A stretch of 64,000 bases of DNA from Acidimicrobiaceae bacterium (GTDB taxonomy: Bacteria > Actinomycetota > Acidimicrobiia > Acidimicrobiales > Aldehydirespiratoraceae), in contig VYFQ01000010.1 of NCBI GenBank assembly GCA_009842325.1, forward strand, positions 85,199-149,198, in the 5' to 3' direction. Numbering within the stretch: position 1 is the first letter of the stretch; every line of letters begins with the position of its first letter. Position numbers and translations under genes: made by a program. Below are positions 51,300 to 60,491 of this stretch, piece after piece. The notes beneath the pieces were generated by a model that saw only the letters and a program-made list of their open reading frames with translations, was not told the origin of the DNA and did not search any database.

Positions 51300-53444
51300 C
51301 TAGCTCTTTAGTAGGTACTCGGCATCGGCGTCGCCGAGCAGCAGCTCGATCTCGTCGGCCAGCTCCCGGTGATCGAGCAAGTCCGGGTCGGCATCGAGCA
51401 TCTCGATTGCGACGTCGCGCGCTATGGCAACCCACTCCTTGTCCCGGCGCAGCGAAGCGAGGCGCAGGTCGTTGCGGCCCCTCTGGCGCTCGCCCATGAT
51501 CGTGCCCTCGCCCCGCAGCTCGAGGTCCACCTCGGCAAGCTCGAAGCCGTCGTTGGAAGCCACCACCGCTTCCAGCCGGGCCTCGGCCTCAGCGGTGACA
51601 GCCTCGCCCAGCAGGTAGCAACTGGACACTAGATGGGAGCGGCCCACCCGGCCCCGGAGCTGATGGAGCTGGGCGATGCCGAACCGGCCCGCGTCGACAA
51701 CGACCATGACGGTTGCGTTGGGCACGTCCACCCCGACTTCGATGACGGTTGTGGCCACCAGAACGTCCAACCGGCCGGACCGGAACAACTCCATGGTCGC
51801 CTCCTTCTCGGCGGGCGTCACCCGGCCGTGCAAGAGGCCGACGCGCAGGCCCGCGAGCTCGCCACCACCCGAGGTCAGCCGCTCATGCGTCTCGATGACC
51901 GAGCGAACGTCGAGCACGTCTGACTCCTCGATGACCGGGCACACGACATAGGCCTGGCGACCCTCGGCGACAGCGGTCCTTGCCTCCCCCCATACCTGGG
52001 CCTCCTCCAACGGCCCGCGTGCCCATGACGTGGCCACCGGCAATCGGCCTGCGGGGAGCTCGTCGAGCACGGACACGTCCAGATCGCCATAGACGGTCAT
52101 GGCCGCGGTGCGGGGGATGGGCGTGGCGGTCATCACCAGTAGATCGGGCAACACAGATCCGGGACCGCGATCGCGCAGCACAGCCCGTTGCTCGACGCCG
52201 AAGCGGTGCTGCTCGTCGATCACCACCACACCCAGAGCCCGGTACTCCAGGCCCTCCGAGATCAGAGCATGGGTACCGACAACGATGTCAACATCGCCCG
52301 CCGCAAGTCCATGAGCTGCCCTGCGCCGGTCAGCGGCTCCACGGCTCCCCGACAGCAACTCGACCCGCAGCGGACGCTCGCCGCCTAGCCGCGTCTCGTC
52401 GGGCACCGACAGGTCGCCGAGCAGCGAGACCATCGTGGCGAAGTGCTGCTCGGCCAGCACCTCGGTCGGTGCCATCAGCGCGCCCTGGAAGCCGCCCTGC
52501 ACCGCGGTGAGCAGGGCGCACAGGGCCACCACTGTCTTGCCCGCGCCCACATCGCCCTGCATGAGCCGGTGCATGGGGTGCGGCATGGCCAGATCGCCGG
52601 CGATCTCGTCGATAACCCGCTGCTGGGCAGCGGTCAGCGGGAACGGGAGGCGGGCGAGGAACCGGTCGACCAGCTCGCCGTCAGTGGCATGGGACAGACC
52701 GGCGGTATGGCGCTCCAGCCAGCGCTTGCGCCTGACCAACTCCACCTGCACCCGCAGGAGCTCGTCGAACATGAGCCGTCGCCGGGCCTCGCTCGATTCT
52801 CTCATGGTGGTCGGCCGGTGGATTCCGTTGAGCGCGGTGTTCCGGCCAACGAAGTCGAATCTCTGCAGCACGCCGGCAGGAACCGGGTCGGCTATGCCAC
52901 GCGGCTGGCAGCGGTTGAGGGCCTGGTCGACGAACTTGGCTATCTCCCACGTGCTGACGTTCACCTTCTCCGACTGCGGGTACACGGGGACGAATCGCCC
53001 AGTGCGGTCGCCGACCAGGTCGACCACCGGATTCGTCATCTGGAGGGAGCCCCGGTATCGCGTCGGCCGGCCGTAGACGATCACTTGACGGCCTGGTCGC
53101 AGGCTTTGCTCCTGCCAGGGCTGATTGAAGAACGTGAGCTTGAGGCGGCCGGTGTCGTCGGAGATGATGACCTCAACGAGCGTTCGGCGCTGTTTGGTGC
53201 GCCTCGACGAACTCCGGTGCACCGAGCCCTCCACGAATGCGTCTTCACCCTCGGCGAGCTCGGCGATACGGGCCTGGTTCGTGCGGTCGATGTAGCGGCG
53301 CGGATAGTGCTGAAGGAGGTCCAGCACCGAGTTGATCTCCATCGCAGTCAGCGCCGTGGCCCGCTTCCGACCGACGTCGCGGAGCCGGCCCACTTCGATG
53401 GCGTCCAAGTCCCGGAGGCTGAGGGGCGGGTCGCCTTCGGGCAT
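51300..53444 (-). CDS. recG: ATP-dependent DNA helicase RecG
   Basis: A 714-residue branch-migration helicase for stalled forks and Holliday junctions. The wedge OB domain is at about 50-150 (RRTLVEVIISDDTGRLKLTFF). Helicase motifs are present: GDVGAGKTVVA near 296, DEQHRFGV (motif II), TATPIPRT and, in the second RecA domain, QLRGRVGRS. It lies 27 bases after the DAK2-domain gene on the minus strand. Confidence 0.96.
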   Translation of the reverse strand: MPEGDPPLSLRDLDAIEVGRLRDVGRKRATALTAMEINSVLDLLQHYPRRYIDRTNQARIAELAEGEDAFVEGSVHRSSSRRTKQRRTLVEVIISDDTGRLKLTFFNQPWQEQSLRPGRQVIVYGRPTRYRGSLQMTNPVVDLVGDRTGRFVPVYPQSEKVNVSTWEIAKFVDQALNRCQPRGIADPVPAGVLQRFDFVGRNTALNGIHRPTTMRESSEARRRLMFDELLRVQVELVRRKRWLERHTAGLSHATDGELVDRFLARLPFPLTAAQQRVIDEIAGDLAMPHPMHRLMQGDVGAGKTVVALCALLTAVQGGFQGALMAPTEVLAEQHFATMVSLLGDLSVPDETRLGGERPLRVELLSGSRGAADRRRAAHGLAAGDVDIVVGTHALISEGLEYRALGVVVIDEQHRFGVEQRAVLRDRGPGSVLPDLLVMTATPIPRTAAMTVYGDLDVSVLDELPAGRLPVATSWARGPLEEAQVWGEARTAVAEGRQAYVVCPVIEESDVLDVRSVIETHERLTSGGGELAGLRVGLLHGRVTPAEKEATMELFRSGRLDVLVATTVIEVGVDVPNATVMVVVDAGRFGIAQLHQLRGRVGRSHLVSSCYLLGEAVTAEAEARLEAVVASNDGFELAEVDLELRGEGTIMGERQRGRNDLRLASLRRDKEWVAIARDVAIEMLDADPDLLDHRELADEIELLLGDADAEYLLKS

Positions 53445-53471
53445 CGGCGTTGGAGTGCAGGCCCGCCGAGG

Positions 53472-55157
53472 CTATTCCAGGCCGAAGTAGTAGGGGTACA
53501 GGGGCTGACCGCCTTCGGTCACCTCGACCTCCACGTCGGGATGGTGCTCAGCCACGTGGCCGACGATGGCACCGGTGGTCGCCGCGTCGGCATCCGTGCC
53601 GGTGAGGACGGTGAGCAGCTCGTGGTCATCGTCGATGATGGTGTCCAACAGCGCAGTCGCCGCCGCGGCCACGTCGGACTCCACTGCCGCGATGCCGTCG
53701 GGGCCGATGCCAAGCCAGTCCCCTGTTGTGATGGGACCGGCCGAGCTGGACGCGTCACGGACAGCTTGGGTGACCTCGCCGTGGGTCACGGATCCGGCTG
53801 CGGCGGCCATTGCCTCGGAGTTCTGGGCCGCAGTGGCCCCCGGAGAAAAGGCCAGGAGGCTGGAGATTCCCTCGACCACGCTGCGGGTGGGCACGACACC
53901 CACCATGCGCTCGGTCTCGCCGTCGACCTGTTCGGCCACCGGGATGATGTTCTTGTTGTTGGGGAGCACCACGACATGCCCGGTCGGAAGCGAATCGACG
54001 GCTGCGAGCAACTCGGCGGTGGACGGGTTCATGGACTGGCCCCCGGCCACCACGCGGTGGGCCCCCATCGACATGAGGATGTCGACTACGCCCGCTCCGG
54101 CTCCCACCGCCACCACCGAGCATCGATCGTCCTCGGTGATCTCCACAGCCGCAGGCGGCTCAGCGCCTGCGCCGGCCACCGGCTCGTCCGGCGCCATGAA
54201 CGACTCGGAGTGCTCGGCCGCCTGGTCGAGCAGGTCGGTGATCTGGATGCGGTGGGGCCGGCCCACCGCGATCCCGGCCTCGATGGCTGCGCCGATGTCG
54301 TCGGTGTGGATGTGGCAGTTCCAGATGCCGTCTCCGCCCACCACCACGATCGAGTCCCCTATCTGCTGCCACGCGGCCTTGAAGCCGTCGACAGAGGGGT
54401 CGGGCGCGTCCAGCAGGAACATCACCTCGTATCGCAAGTCGGCGATCGAGGACTCCTCCACCGGCACGGCCTCGCTGGCCACCGCGGCCGGTGCCGGCGC
54501 CGCAGAGGGCTCCGGAGCCTCGGGCATCGGCCGGCCGTCGATCTCCGCCAGACAGGCATCGAACAGCAGCAGCAGTCCGGCCCCGCCCGCGTCGACCACC
54601 CCGGCCTCGGCGAGCACCGCCAGCATCTCGGGGGTTCGTTCCAGAGCGTCGTAGCCGCGGTCGCGGGCCGCATCGAAGACCTCAGTTAGACCGCCTCCGG
54701 CCGCGGCAGCAGCCTGGGCCGACTCCGAGGCCTCGCGGATGACCGTGAGGATGGTGCCCTCCACCGGCCGCGCCACCGCCGAATAGGCGCCATCGCTGGC
54801 GGCAGCCAGTGCCTGCGCCACTACCGGTGCGTCCGGCACGGAGCCGGCCGCCGCAGCGTCGCGGAACACGCCGGACACGCCTCGAAGGATCTGAGCGAGG
54901 ATCACCCCGGAGTTGCCCCGGGCACCCATGAGCGCCCCGTGGGCGAGTGCGGCGCACAGAGGCTCAAGGTCGTCGGCGACGCCATCGAGGCTCTCGACGA
55001 CGGACTTCATGGTGAGCGTCATGTTGGTCCCGGTGTCCCCATCCGGGACCGGATAGACGTTGAGGTTGTCGATGACCTGACGGTGGTCGGCGAGTCCTCC
55101 GTGGAAGCCGACGATGACGCGGCGCAGCGTGGCCGCGTCGAGAACGAGCGGTGCCAT
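53472..55157 (-). CDS. DhaL/DAK2-domain protein, FakA/YloV-like
   Basis: A 561-residue protein resembling FakA, the ATP-binding subunit of fatty-acid kinase. The DhaL domain is at 1-200 with the Mg-ADP-binding DNLNVYPVPDGDTGTNM and GARGNSGVI motifs. The C-terminal half (DUF1949/DegV-interacting-like) has VLPNNKNIIPVAEQVD and a late cluster around IGPDGIAA. No DegV partner (FakB) lies in the window. The ATG at 55157 is preferred; a TATCAT -10-like sequence lies seven bases upstream. A TTG nine codons earlier is possible. Confidence 0.88.
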   Translation of the reverse strand: MAPLVLDAATLRRVIVGFHGGLADHRQVIDNLNVYPVPDGDTGTNMTLTMKSVVESLDGVADDLEPLCAALAHGALMGARGNSGVILAQILRGVSGVFRDAAAAGSVPDAPVVAQALAAASDGAYSAVARPVEGTILTVIREASESAQAAAAAGGGLTEVFDAARDRGYDALERTPEMLAVLAEAGVVDAGGAGLLLLFDACLAEIDGRPMPEAPEPSAAPAPAAVASEAVPVEESSIADLRYEVMFLLDAPDPSVDGFKAAWQQIGDSIVVVGGDGIWNCHIHTDDIGAAIEAGIAVGRPHRIQITDLLDQAAEHSESFMAPDEPVAGAGAEPPAAVEITEDDRCSVVAVGAGAGVVDILMSMGAHRVVAGGQSMNPSTAELLAAVDSLPTGHVVVLPNNKNIIPVAEQVDGETERMVGVVPTRSVVEGISSLLAFSPGATAAQNSEAMAAAAGSVTHGEVTQAVRDASSSAGPITTGDWLGIGPDGIAAVESDVAAAATALLDTIIDDDHELLTVLTGTDADAATTGAIVGHVAEHHPDVEVEVTEGGQPLYPYYFGLE

Positions 55158-55164
55158 ATCGCCG

Positions 55165-55170
55165 ATGATA
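55165..55170 (-). promoter_or_regulatory. Candidate -10 element (TATCAT) for the DAK2-domain gene
   Basis: On the minus strand TATCAT ends seven bases before the ATG at 55157, with no ribosome site between. This suggests a leaderless transcript. It shares an 86-base divergent region with the cold-shock-like gene. Confidence 0.45.
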
Positions 55171-55229
55171 CTGAACCGTGTCAAAGCGTCTCGGCACGAG
55201 CGTCGAAGTCGACGCCGACCGCGCGCCGC

Positions 55230-55235
55230 TACGAT
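55230..55235 (+). promoter_or_regulatory. Candidate -10 element (TACGAT) for the cold-shock-like gene
   Basis: TACGAT ends eight bases before the GTG at 55244. With no ribosome site it suggests a leaderless start there, and it supports choosing 55244 over the upstream GTG at 55178. Confidence 0.45.
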
Positions 55236-55243
55236 GCGGCTCC

Positions 55244-55465
55244 GTGCAGGGCGTCATCAAGAGCTACGACCCCGTGACCGGCGACGGGGTGCTCGTCAAC
55301 GAAGCCGACCTCGCCGACATCGACCTCGCCGACAATGCCCTCGATGGCTCGCTGTTCCGCATGCTTCGCCAGGGTCAGCGAGTGCAGTTCGACCTTGACG
55401 ACGATGGGAGGGCCACCCGGCTGCGCATCGGCTCGGAGGTCGACATGGGCACGCCCGAGCTCTAG
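55244..55465 (+). CDS. Diverged cold-shock-domain-like protein
   Basis: A 73-residue protein with the length and pattern of a single cold-shock OB fold: GVIKSYDPVTGDGVLV at the start and LRQGQRVQFDLDDDGRATRLRIG at the end. The RNP1 aromatics of true cold-shock proteins (KGFGFI, KWF) are missing: the matching segments read TGDGVL and KSYD. RNA binding may therefore be altered. The GTG at 55244 is chosen for length and the promoter spacing; a GTG at 55178 would add 22 residues. It converges on pckA with seven bases between. Confidence 0.72.
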   Translation: MQGVIKSYDPVTGDGVLVNEADLADIDLADNALDGSLFRMLRQGQRVQFDLDDDGRATRLRIGSEVDMGTPEL

Positions 55466-55472
55466 ACAGGCG

Positions 55473-57164
55473 CTACATCGCGGCGACGATCCCCATCTCG
55501 GCGTAGCCATGCCGGTTGAAGTTGGTGCGGAACAGGTCCCTGAGCCTCACGGCCGCGGCGTCGTAGGCATCCGGATCGTCCCAAGTGGAGCGGGGGTCGA
55601 GGATGTCGTCGTCGATGCCGTCGCAGGTCATCGGCATCCGCAGGCCCAGGATCGGATGGGTTCGGGTGGCCACGTTGTCGAACTCCCCGGCCAGCGCGGC
55701 GTCGAGCAGCCGGCGGGTGATCGGTAGCGGCATGCGCCGGCCCGAGCCGTAGGCGCCGCCCGACCAGCCTGTGTTCAGCAGCACGCAACGGGCCCGGTGC
55801 TCGTGCATGCGCTGCTTCAGCAGGCGGGCGTACACGTCGGGCTTGCGGGACATGAACGGCGCACCGAAGCAGGGCGAGAAGGTCGCGGCCGGCTCGGTGA
55901 CACCCACCTCGGTACCGGCAAGCTTGGCGGTGAACCCGGTGACGAAGTGGTACATCACGTCGTCGGGGTCCAGGATCGCCACCGGCGGCAACACACCGAA
56001 GGCGTCCGCGGTCAGCAGCACGATCGTCGTCGGATGAGGGCCGCGATGGCCCGGGGCCACGTGCGGGTTGCACTCCAGCGGGTAGGCGAAGCGGGTGTTC
56101 TCGGTGATGGACCGGTCCCGCAAGTCCAGATCCTGCGGGTGGGTGACGGCCAGGCTGCGACCGTCGACGGCGGGGACGTTCTCGATGAGCGTGCCCTTCA
56201 TCGACAGCGCGGTTGCGATCACCGGCTCGGCCTGCTTGTCGAGGTCGATCAGCTTGGCGTAGCACCCGGCCTCGTAGTTGGCGATCCCGGAGCCGGTCCA
56301 GATGTGCTCGTCGTCACCGATGAGATCACGATCGGGATCGGCCGACAAGGTGGTCTTGCCCGTTCCCGACAGGCCGAACAGGATGGCGGCGTCGCCACCC
56401 GACCCCACGTTGGCCGAGCAGTGCATCGACAGCTGTCCCCTGCCCGGCGACACGAAGTTCATGATCGTGAACATCGTCTTCTTGTTGACCCCGCAGTAGT
56501 CGGCCCGACCGAGCACCAAGGCCAAGCGGCGCCCCATGTCGAGGATCACTGCCCGCCCCGAGCGCGTGCCGTCGCGCCCGGGGTCGCAGTGGAAGGACGG
56601 CACGTTCAGCAGGATCCAGCCGTGGTCGCGGTGATCGGGTGCTCCGTCCAGGTGGGCGGGAAGCATGATGTTGCAGAAATAGGCGTGGGAGGCGTATTCG
56701 CCGACGAACCGGCACGGCTCGGCGAAGTCGGGGTCCGCGCCGCAGTAGACGTCGGTCACGTACAGCCGGGCTCGGCGCTCATTGAGATGAGCGACGACGC
56801 GGTCCACCAGAGCGTCGAACGCGCCGGCATCGAAGGGCGCGAAGCCGTCCTTCCACCACACCTGCTCGCTGATCGAGGCTCGATCCACGCAGAACGTGTC
56901 GTGCACCGGCCGCCCGGTGCAGGAGGGGTCGGAGTAGAAGACCAGCGGTCCGTCGTCGCCGAGCGCGGTGGCGTGGGCCTTGTGCTCGTCGTCGGGACCG
57001 CCGGGGCGCACCCGACCCAGGTCGCCGGAGACCGCGGCCGCGAACAACTCGTCCTGAGTCAGTCCGTAGCGAACGTCCACCGCCGCCAGGCCTAGTGACG
57101 AGAGGAGTTCCGCGGACACATCGCTAGCCGTGTCGCTGACCGGCGCCGCCATGGTCATAGTCAT
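55473..57164 (-). CDS. pckA: Phosphoenolpyruvate carboxykinase (ATP)
   Basis: A 563-residue ATP-dependent PEPCK, making PEP from oxaloacetate in gluconeogenesis. The P-loop GLSGTGKTTLSAD is at about 262-274, and GDDEHIW, NTGWSGGAYGSGRR and KTMFTIMNFVSP are diagnostic. Many actinobacteria use the GTP-type enzyme instead. The N-terminus has three closely spaced ATGs; AAAGGAG lies ten bases before the first. TACTGT (57195-57200) could be its -10. Confidence 0.96.
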   Translation of the reverse strand: MTMTMAAPVSDTASDVSAELLSSLGLAAVDVRYGLTQDELFAAAVSGDLGRVRPGGPDDEHKAHATALGDDGPLVFYSDPSCTGRPVHDTFCVDRASISEQVWWKDGFAPFDAGAFDALVDRVVAHLNERRARLYVTDVYCGADPDFAEPCRFVGEYASHAYFCNIMLPAHLDGAPDHRDHGWILLNVPSFHCDPGRDGTRSGRAVILDMGRRLALVLGRADYCGVNKKTMFTIMNFVSPGRGQLSMHCSANVGSGGDAAILFGLSGTGKTTLSADPDRDLIGDDEHIWTGSGIANYEAGCYAKLIDLDKQAEPVIATALSMKGTLIENVPAVDGRSLAVTHPQDLDLRDRSITENTRFAYPLECNPHVAPGHRGPHPTTIVLLTADAFGVLPPVAILDPDDVMYHFVTGFTAKLAGTEVGVTEPAATFSPCFGAPFMSRKPDVYARLLKQRMHEHRARCVLLNTGWSGGAYGSGRRMPLPITRRLLDAALAGEFDNVATRTHPILGLRMPMTCDGIDDDILDPRSTWDDPDAYDAAAVRLRDLFRTNFNRHGYAEMGIVAAM

Positions 57165-57254
57165 AGTCGAACGACTCCTTTGTCGCCGTGGCCGACAGTA
57201 CCCGGACGCTCATGACGGGGCGCGCATGGCCGCAGCGTCCGCGCCCCAACAGCC

Positions 57255-57650
57255 TCAGGCAACAGAATCCAGGATCACCGCCCGGATGCCGAGGCCCATC
57301 AGGAACAGGCCCGTGCAGCCGTAGAGCAGGTACAAGTGGTCGCGCAACTGCTGCCGGTAGCTGTAGGCGATGCCCACCGCGACCAGCGCCGAGAACCCGT
57401 AGAGCGCGTGGAGGTCGGGAGCGTCACGATCCTGGACGACCATGAGCCATGATCCCAGTCCGGCTTGCACGAAGACGGTGACCTGGGCCGCTGCTGTGGT
57501 GAGCCACAGAACACGGGAGCGCAGGGGCGGGCGGCGGTGCGCCGCCAGCGCCCACAGCCCGGCCAGTGCGTTGGAGAAGATCACCACCCACGAGAACCAG
57601 TCGTGGACGCCGCCGACAGTCGACGCCGCCACCAGGTTCGGTGTGCTCAT
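57255..57650 (-). CDS. Small four-helix membrane protein
   Basis: A 131-residue protein with four predicted membrane helices (about 16-35, 45-66, 75-93 and 104-126) and few charged loops. I recognise no family. The ATG at 57650 overlaps the stop of the PIG-L deacetylase gene (ATGA), so it is the last gene of the minus-strand catabolic operon. The frame is open upstream, but that part overlaps the deacetylase. Confidence 0.75.
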   Translation of the reverse strand: MSTPNLVAASTVGGVHDWFSWVVIFSNALAGLWALAAHRRPPLRSRVLWLTTAAAQVTVFVQAGLGSWLMVVQDRDAPDLHALYGFSALVAVGIAYSYRQQLRDHLYLLYGCTGLFLMGLGIRAVILDSVA

Positions 57651-58489
57651 TCCGAATCGAGCGCAGCGAAGAGATCCGTCGACGTCGCATCGCCGGTAGC
57701 CGCGCCGCGGCGGATGAACCACTCGGTGCCGAAGGCCAGTTCGAATGCCTCGTGGGGCAGGGCCACGAAGAAGGAGTCGGCCGGGATCTGCGAGACGTGG
57801 GCCCGTATGGCGGCCCGCTTGGCGTCCAGGGCGGTCCGCACGTCGATGTGATGGGTGATCAGCGCGCCCTCCACACCGACGGTTCCCTCGTCGAGCTCGG
57901 CCTCGAACTCGGCTTGGTCCTGCTCCCGGATCGGATCCAGGCCGGCCGCGGCAGCCATGCGCATCAGCTCCTTCATCGAGGAGCGGAAGTGGTCACGGTG
58001 CAGCGTGGCCTCGTACACGACGCCGACGCCGGCCAACTCCGCGGCCCGCACCCCGACGCGGTGAACCTTGATGTGGTCCGGGTGCCCGTAGGTGCCGTTG
58101 GCGTCATAGCAGGTGAGCAGATCGGCCTGTTCGTCGCTCAGGACCGCGGCCAACCGCTCAGCCGCCTCGAGGTCGTCTGCCTGCCAGAAGCAGCTGGGGT
58201 CCTCGTTGGCAGGGTCTCCTGCCATGCCCGAGTCGCGGTAACCGAGCATCACGACCCGGTGCACGCCCAGGAGTCCGGCCGCGGCGTGCAGTTCCGCCTC
58301 TCTCATCTCGGCCAGACGGTCTGCCTCAGGCTCCTGGCCGTCGTCGAGTCCGGGCGTCTCGCCCCGCGATCCATCGGTGGCGCACACCAGCACCACGCGA
58401 TGGCCGGCATGCGAGGCCAGCCACATCGTCCCGCCGGTGGAGAGGGCCTCGTCGTCGGGATGGGCGTGGAAGAAGACGGCAGTCGCCAT
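57647..58489 (-). CDS. PIG-L/LmbE-family deacetylase
   Basis: A 280-residue zinc-dependent N-acetyl hydrolase fold. The zinc site is HPDDE at 10-14, with HPDH further on (GTYGHPDHIKVHRVG). Relatives include MshB and Mca of mycothiol metabolism as well as antibiotic and sugar deacetylases. The ATG at 58489 shares one base with the upstream stop (TGATG). The longer frame to 58846 lies inside the CoA-transferase-fold gene. The substrate is unknown; a detoxification role like Mca is possible. Confidence 0.88.
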   Translation of the reverse strand: MATAVFFHAHPDDEALSTGGTMWLASHAGHRVVLVCATDGSRGETPGLDDGQEPEADRLAEMREAELHAAAGLLGVHRVVMLGYRDSGMAGDPANEDPSCFWQADDLEAAERLAAVLSDEQADLLTCYDANGTYGHPDHIKVHRVGVRAAELAGVGVVYEATLHRDHFRSSMKELMRMAAAAGLDPIREQDQAEFEAELDEGTVGVEGALITHHIDVRTALDAKRAAIRAHVSQIPADSFFVALPHEAFELAFGTEWFIRRGAATGDATSTDLFAALDSE

Positions 58490-59631
58490 CAGGCGACGGC
58501 CCCCGATTCGCGCCGCGCCGCGATGGCCGCCGCATCGAGGCCCAACTCGGCCAGGATCTCGTCGGTGTGCTGACCGGCATGGGGCGGCGGGCGACGGATC
58601 GCCCCCGGGGTCCGGCTGAAGCGCGGAGCCGGTCCGGGCTGGACGATTCCGGCCACTTCGGCGAAGGTTTCCCTCTCGCGGTTGTGAGCGTGCTCGGGTG
58701 TCTCCGCCAGCGACAGCACGGGTGCGAAGCAGGTGTCGGTGCCCTCGAGCAGGTCGCACCACTCGTCGCGGGTGCGCTCTGCGATCACCGCCGCGAGCTT
58801 CTCCTTGAGCTCGGGCCAGCGCGACCGGTCCATCTGCTGGTCCCACTCCGGATCGTGCAGTCCGAGCCGTTCCCGCAGTTCCGCGTAGAACTGGGGCTCG
58901 ATCGGTCCCAGCGAGATGTAGCGGCCGTCGGCAGTCTCGTACACGTTGTAGAAGTGGGCACCGGTGTCGAGCATGTTGGTGCCCCGCTCGTCACTCCAGA
59001 AGCCCGAGCCGGCCATGCCGAAGAAGGCGGTCATCAGCGAAGCGGCCCCGTCCACCATGGCCGCGTCCACAACCTGGCCCCGACCCGAGGTCCGCGCTTC
59101 GAGCATCGCGCACACCATCCCGTAGGCGAGGTACATGCCGCCGCCCCCGAAGTCGCCCACCAGATTCAGCGGCGGCACCGGGGCCTCGCCCTGCCGGCCG
59201 ATGCCGTGCAGCGCGCCGGCCAGCGCGATGTAGTTCAGATCATGGCCGGCGGCCGAGGCATAGGGGCCGTCCTGGCCCCACCCGGTCATCCGGCCGTAGA
59301 CCAGGCGCCGATTGCGGGCCAGGCAGGCTTCCGGCCCGATCCCGAGCCGCTCGGCCACGCCGGGCCGGAACCCCTCCAGCAGCGCGTCGGCGCCCTCGAC
59401 GAGCGACAGCACGGTCTCTACACCCTCGGGAGACTTGAGGTCGACGCCTACTGAACGCCTGCCCCGGTTGAGAAGGTCCCGCGGCGGGTGATCGGGATCG
59501 CCGCCGCGCACCGCGGAGGCCCGATCGACCCGAACGACATCGGCACCCATGTCGGCCAGCATCATTGCGCAGAACGGGCCCGGCCCGATGCCGGCGATCT
59601 CGATCACGCGGATTCCTGTCAACGGCCCCAT
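58489..59631 (-). CDS. Alpha-methylacyl-CoA racemase-like CaiB/BaiF protein
   Basis: A 380-residue family III CoA-transferase fold. [18 protein letters not shown] and [14 protein letters not shown] resemble alpha-methylacyl-CoA racemases, where the His and Asp are the acid/base pair, rather than formyl- or carnitine-CoA transferases. Racemases let 2-methyl-branched acyl-CoAs, such as sterol and isoprenoid side chains, enter beta-oxidation. It lies 22 bases after the hydrolase gene in an operon with a P450, consistent with that role. Confidence 0.88.
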   Translation of the reverse strand: MGPLTGIRVIEIAGIGPGPFCAMMLADMGADVVRVDRASAVRGGDPDHPPRDLLNRGRRSVGVDLKSPEGVETVLSLVEGADALLEGFRPGVAERLGIGPEACLARNRRLVYGRMTGWGQDGPYASAAGHDLNYIALAGALHGIGRQGEAPVPPLNLVGDFGGGGMYLAYGMVCAMLEARTSGRGQVVDAAMVDGAASLMTAFFGMAGSGFWSDERGTNMLDTGAHFYNVYETADGRYISLGPIEPQFYAELRERLGLHDPEWDQQMDRSRWPELKEKLAAVIAERTRDEWCDLLEGTDTCFAPVLSLAETPEHAHNRERETFAEVAGIVQPGPAPRFSRTPGAIRRPPPHAGQHTDEILAELGLDAAAIAARRESGAVA

Positions 59632-59653
59632 GGGAGTCTCCTTCCTTCGCTGC

Positions 59654-60481
59654 CTACCAAGCGATGCGGGCCGACAGGGCGGTGACGGCGCTGATGATCG
59701 GAGCCCACACCTGGGGCGGCAGATCGTGGCCCATTCCCTCGATCTCCACGTACTCGGCGCCCGGCACCAGATCGGCGGTGCGGCGGCCGGCGTCGGGGGT
59801 GATCAGCGGATCGGCGCTTCCGTGGATCACCAAGGTGGGAACATCGAGGCTTCGCAGCGCGTCGGCCCGGCTGCCGCTGCGGGCCGCGGCCTTGAACTGG
59901 CGCTCGGACGCGCCGGGATGCCACGCCCGCCGGTAGCTGCGCTCCAGGTACTCCCGCTCGGCCTGCTCGTTGCGCCAACCGGGACTGGACCAGATCCGGT
60001 AGCCGGCCAGGTCGGCCTCAATCTGGGCTGCGATGGTCCCCGCAGGCGGGGCGGTGAGCGCGGCCAGGGCCTCGGGCGTGGGGTCACCGACCCCAGCCTC
60101 ACCGGTGTGCGACGAGATGGAGACCAGCCCGGCCACGCGCTCACCGCAGGCTGCGGCCGCGGCCTGCGCGACCATCCCGCCGAGCGAGTAGCCGCAGACG
60201 ATGGCCCTGTCACAGCCGGCCACGTCGAGTACCGCCATCGCATCGCCGGCCATGTCTCCGAGGGTGTAGCGGGCGCCGTCGGGCAGCACGGTGGACAGCC
60301 CCGAGTCGCGGTGGTCCATGCGCAGCACGAAGAAGCCGCGATCAACGAAACCGGCGCACATCTCCTCGGGCCACACGAGCATGCTCGAACCGAGGCCGTG
60401 GAGCAGTATCAGCGCAGGATCTCCGTCCGTGCCGAAGGTCTCGTAGGCGATCTCGATCTCGCCGTTGCGGGCTGTGCTCAT
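59654..60481 (-). CDS. Alpha/beta-fold hydrolase
   Basis: A 275-residue hydrolase. The nucleophile elbow is GYSLGG, the oxyanion-hole motif HGLGSSM, the acid in HGSADPLI, and the base His in GMGHDLP. It resembles small esterases and meta-cleavage-type hydrolases that cut ester or C-C bonds. It lies ten bases after the P450 stop and 22 before the racemase-like gene, within one operon. Confidence 0.88.
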   Translation of the reverse strand: MSTARNGEIEIAYETFGTDGDPALILLHGLGSSMLVWPEEMCAGFVDRGFFVLRMDHRDSGLSTVLPDGARYTLGDMAGDAMAVLDVAGCDRAIVCGYSLGGMVAQAAAAACGERVAGLVSISSHTGEAGVGDPTPEALAALTAPPAGTIAAQIEADLAGYRIWSSPGWRNEQAEREYLERSYRRAWHPGASERQFKAAARSGSRADALRSLDVPTLVIHGSADPLITPDAGRRTADLVPGAEYVEIEGMGHDLPPQVWAPIISAVTALSARIAW

Positions 60482-60491
60482 CCGCTGTTGT

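Noticed and set aside
52443..54689. A 748-codon open frame antisense to recG and the DAK2 gene
   Set aside because: It spans two well-supported genes on the other strand and shows no domain.
55179..55184. TTGACA on the minus strand as a -35 for the DAK2 gene
   Set aside because: A 17-base spacer would put the -10 over the start codon, and the distance to TATCAT is only eight bases.
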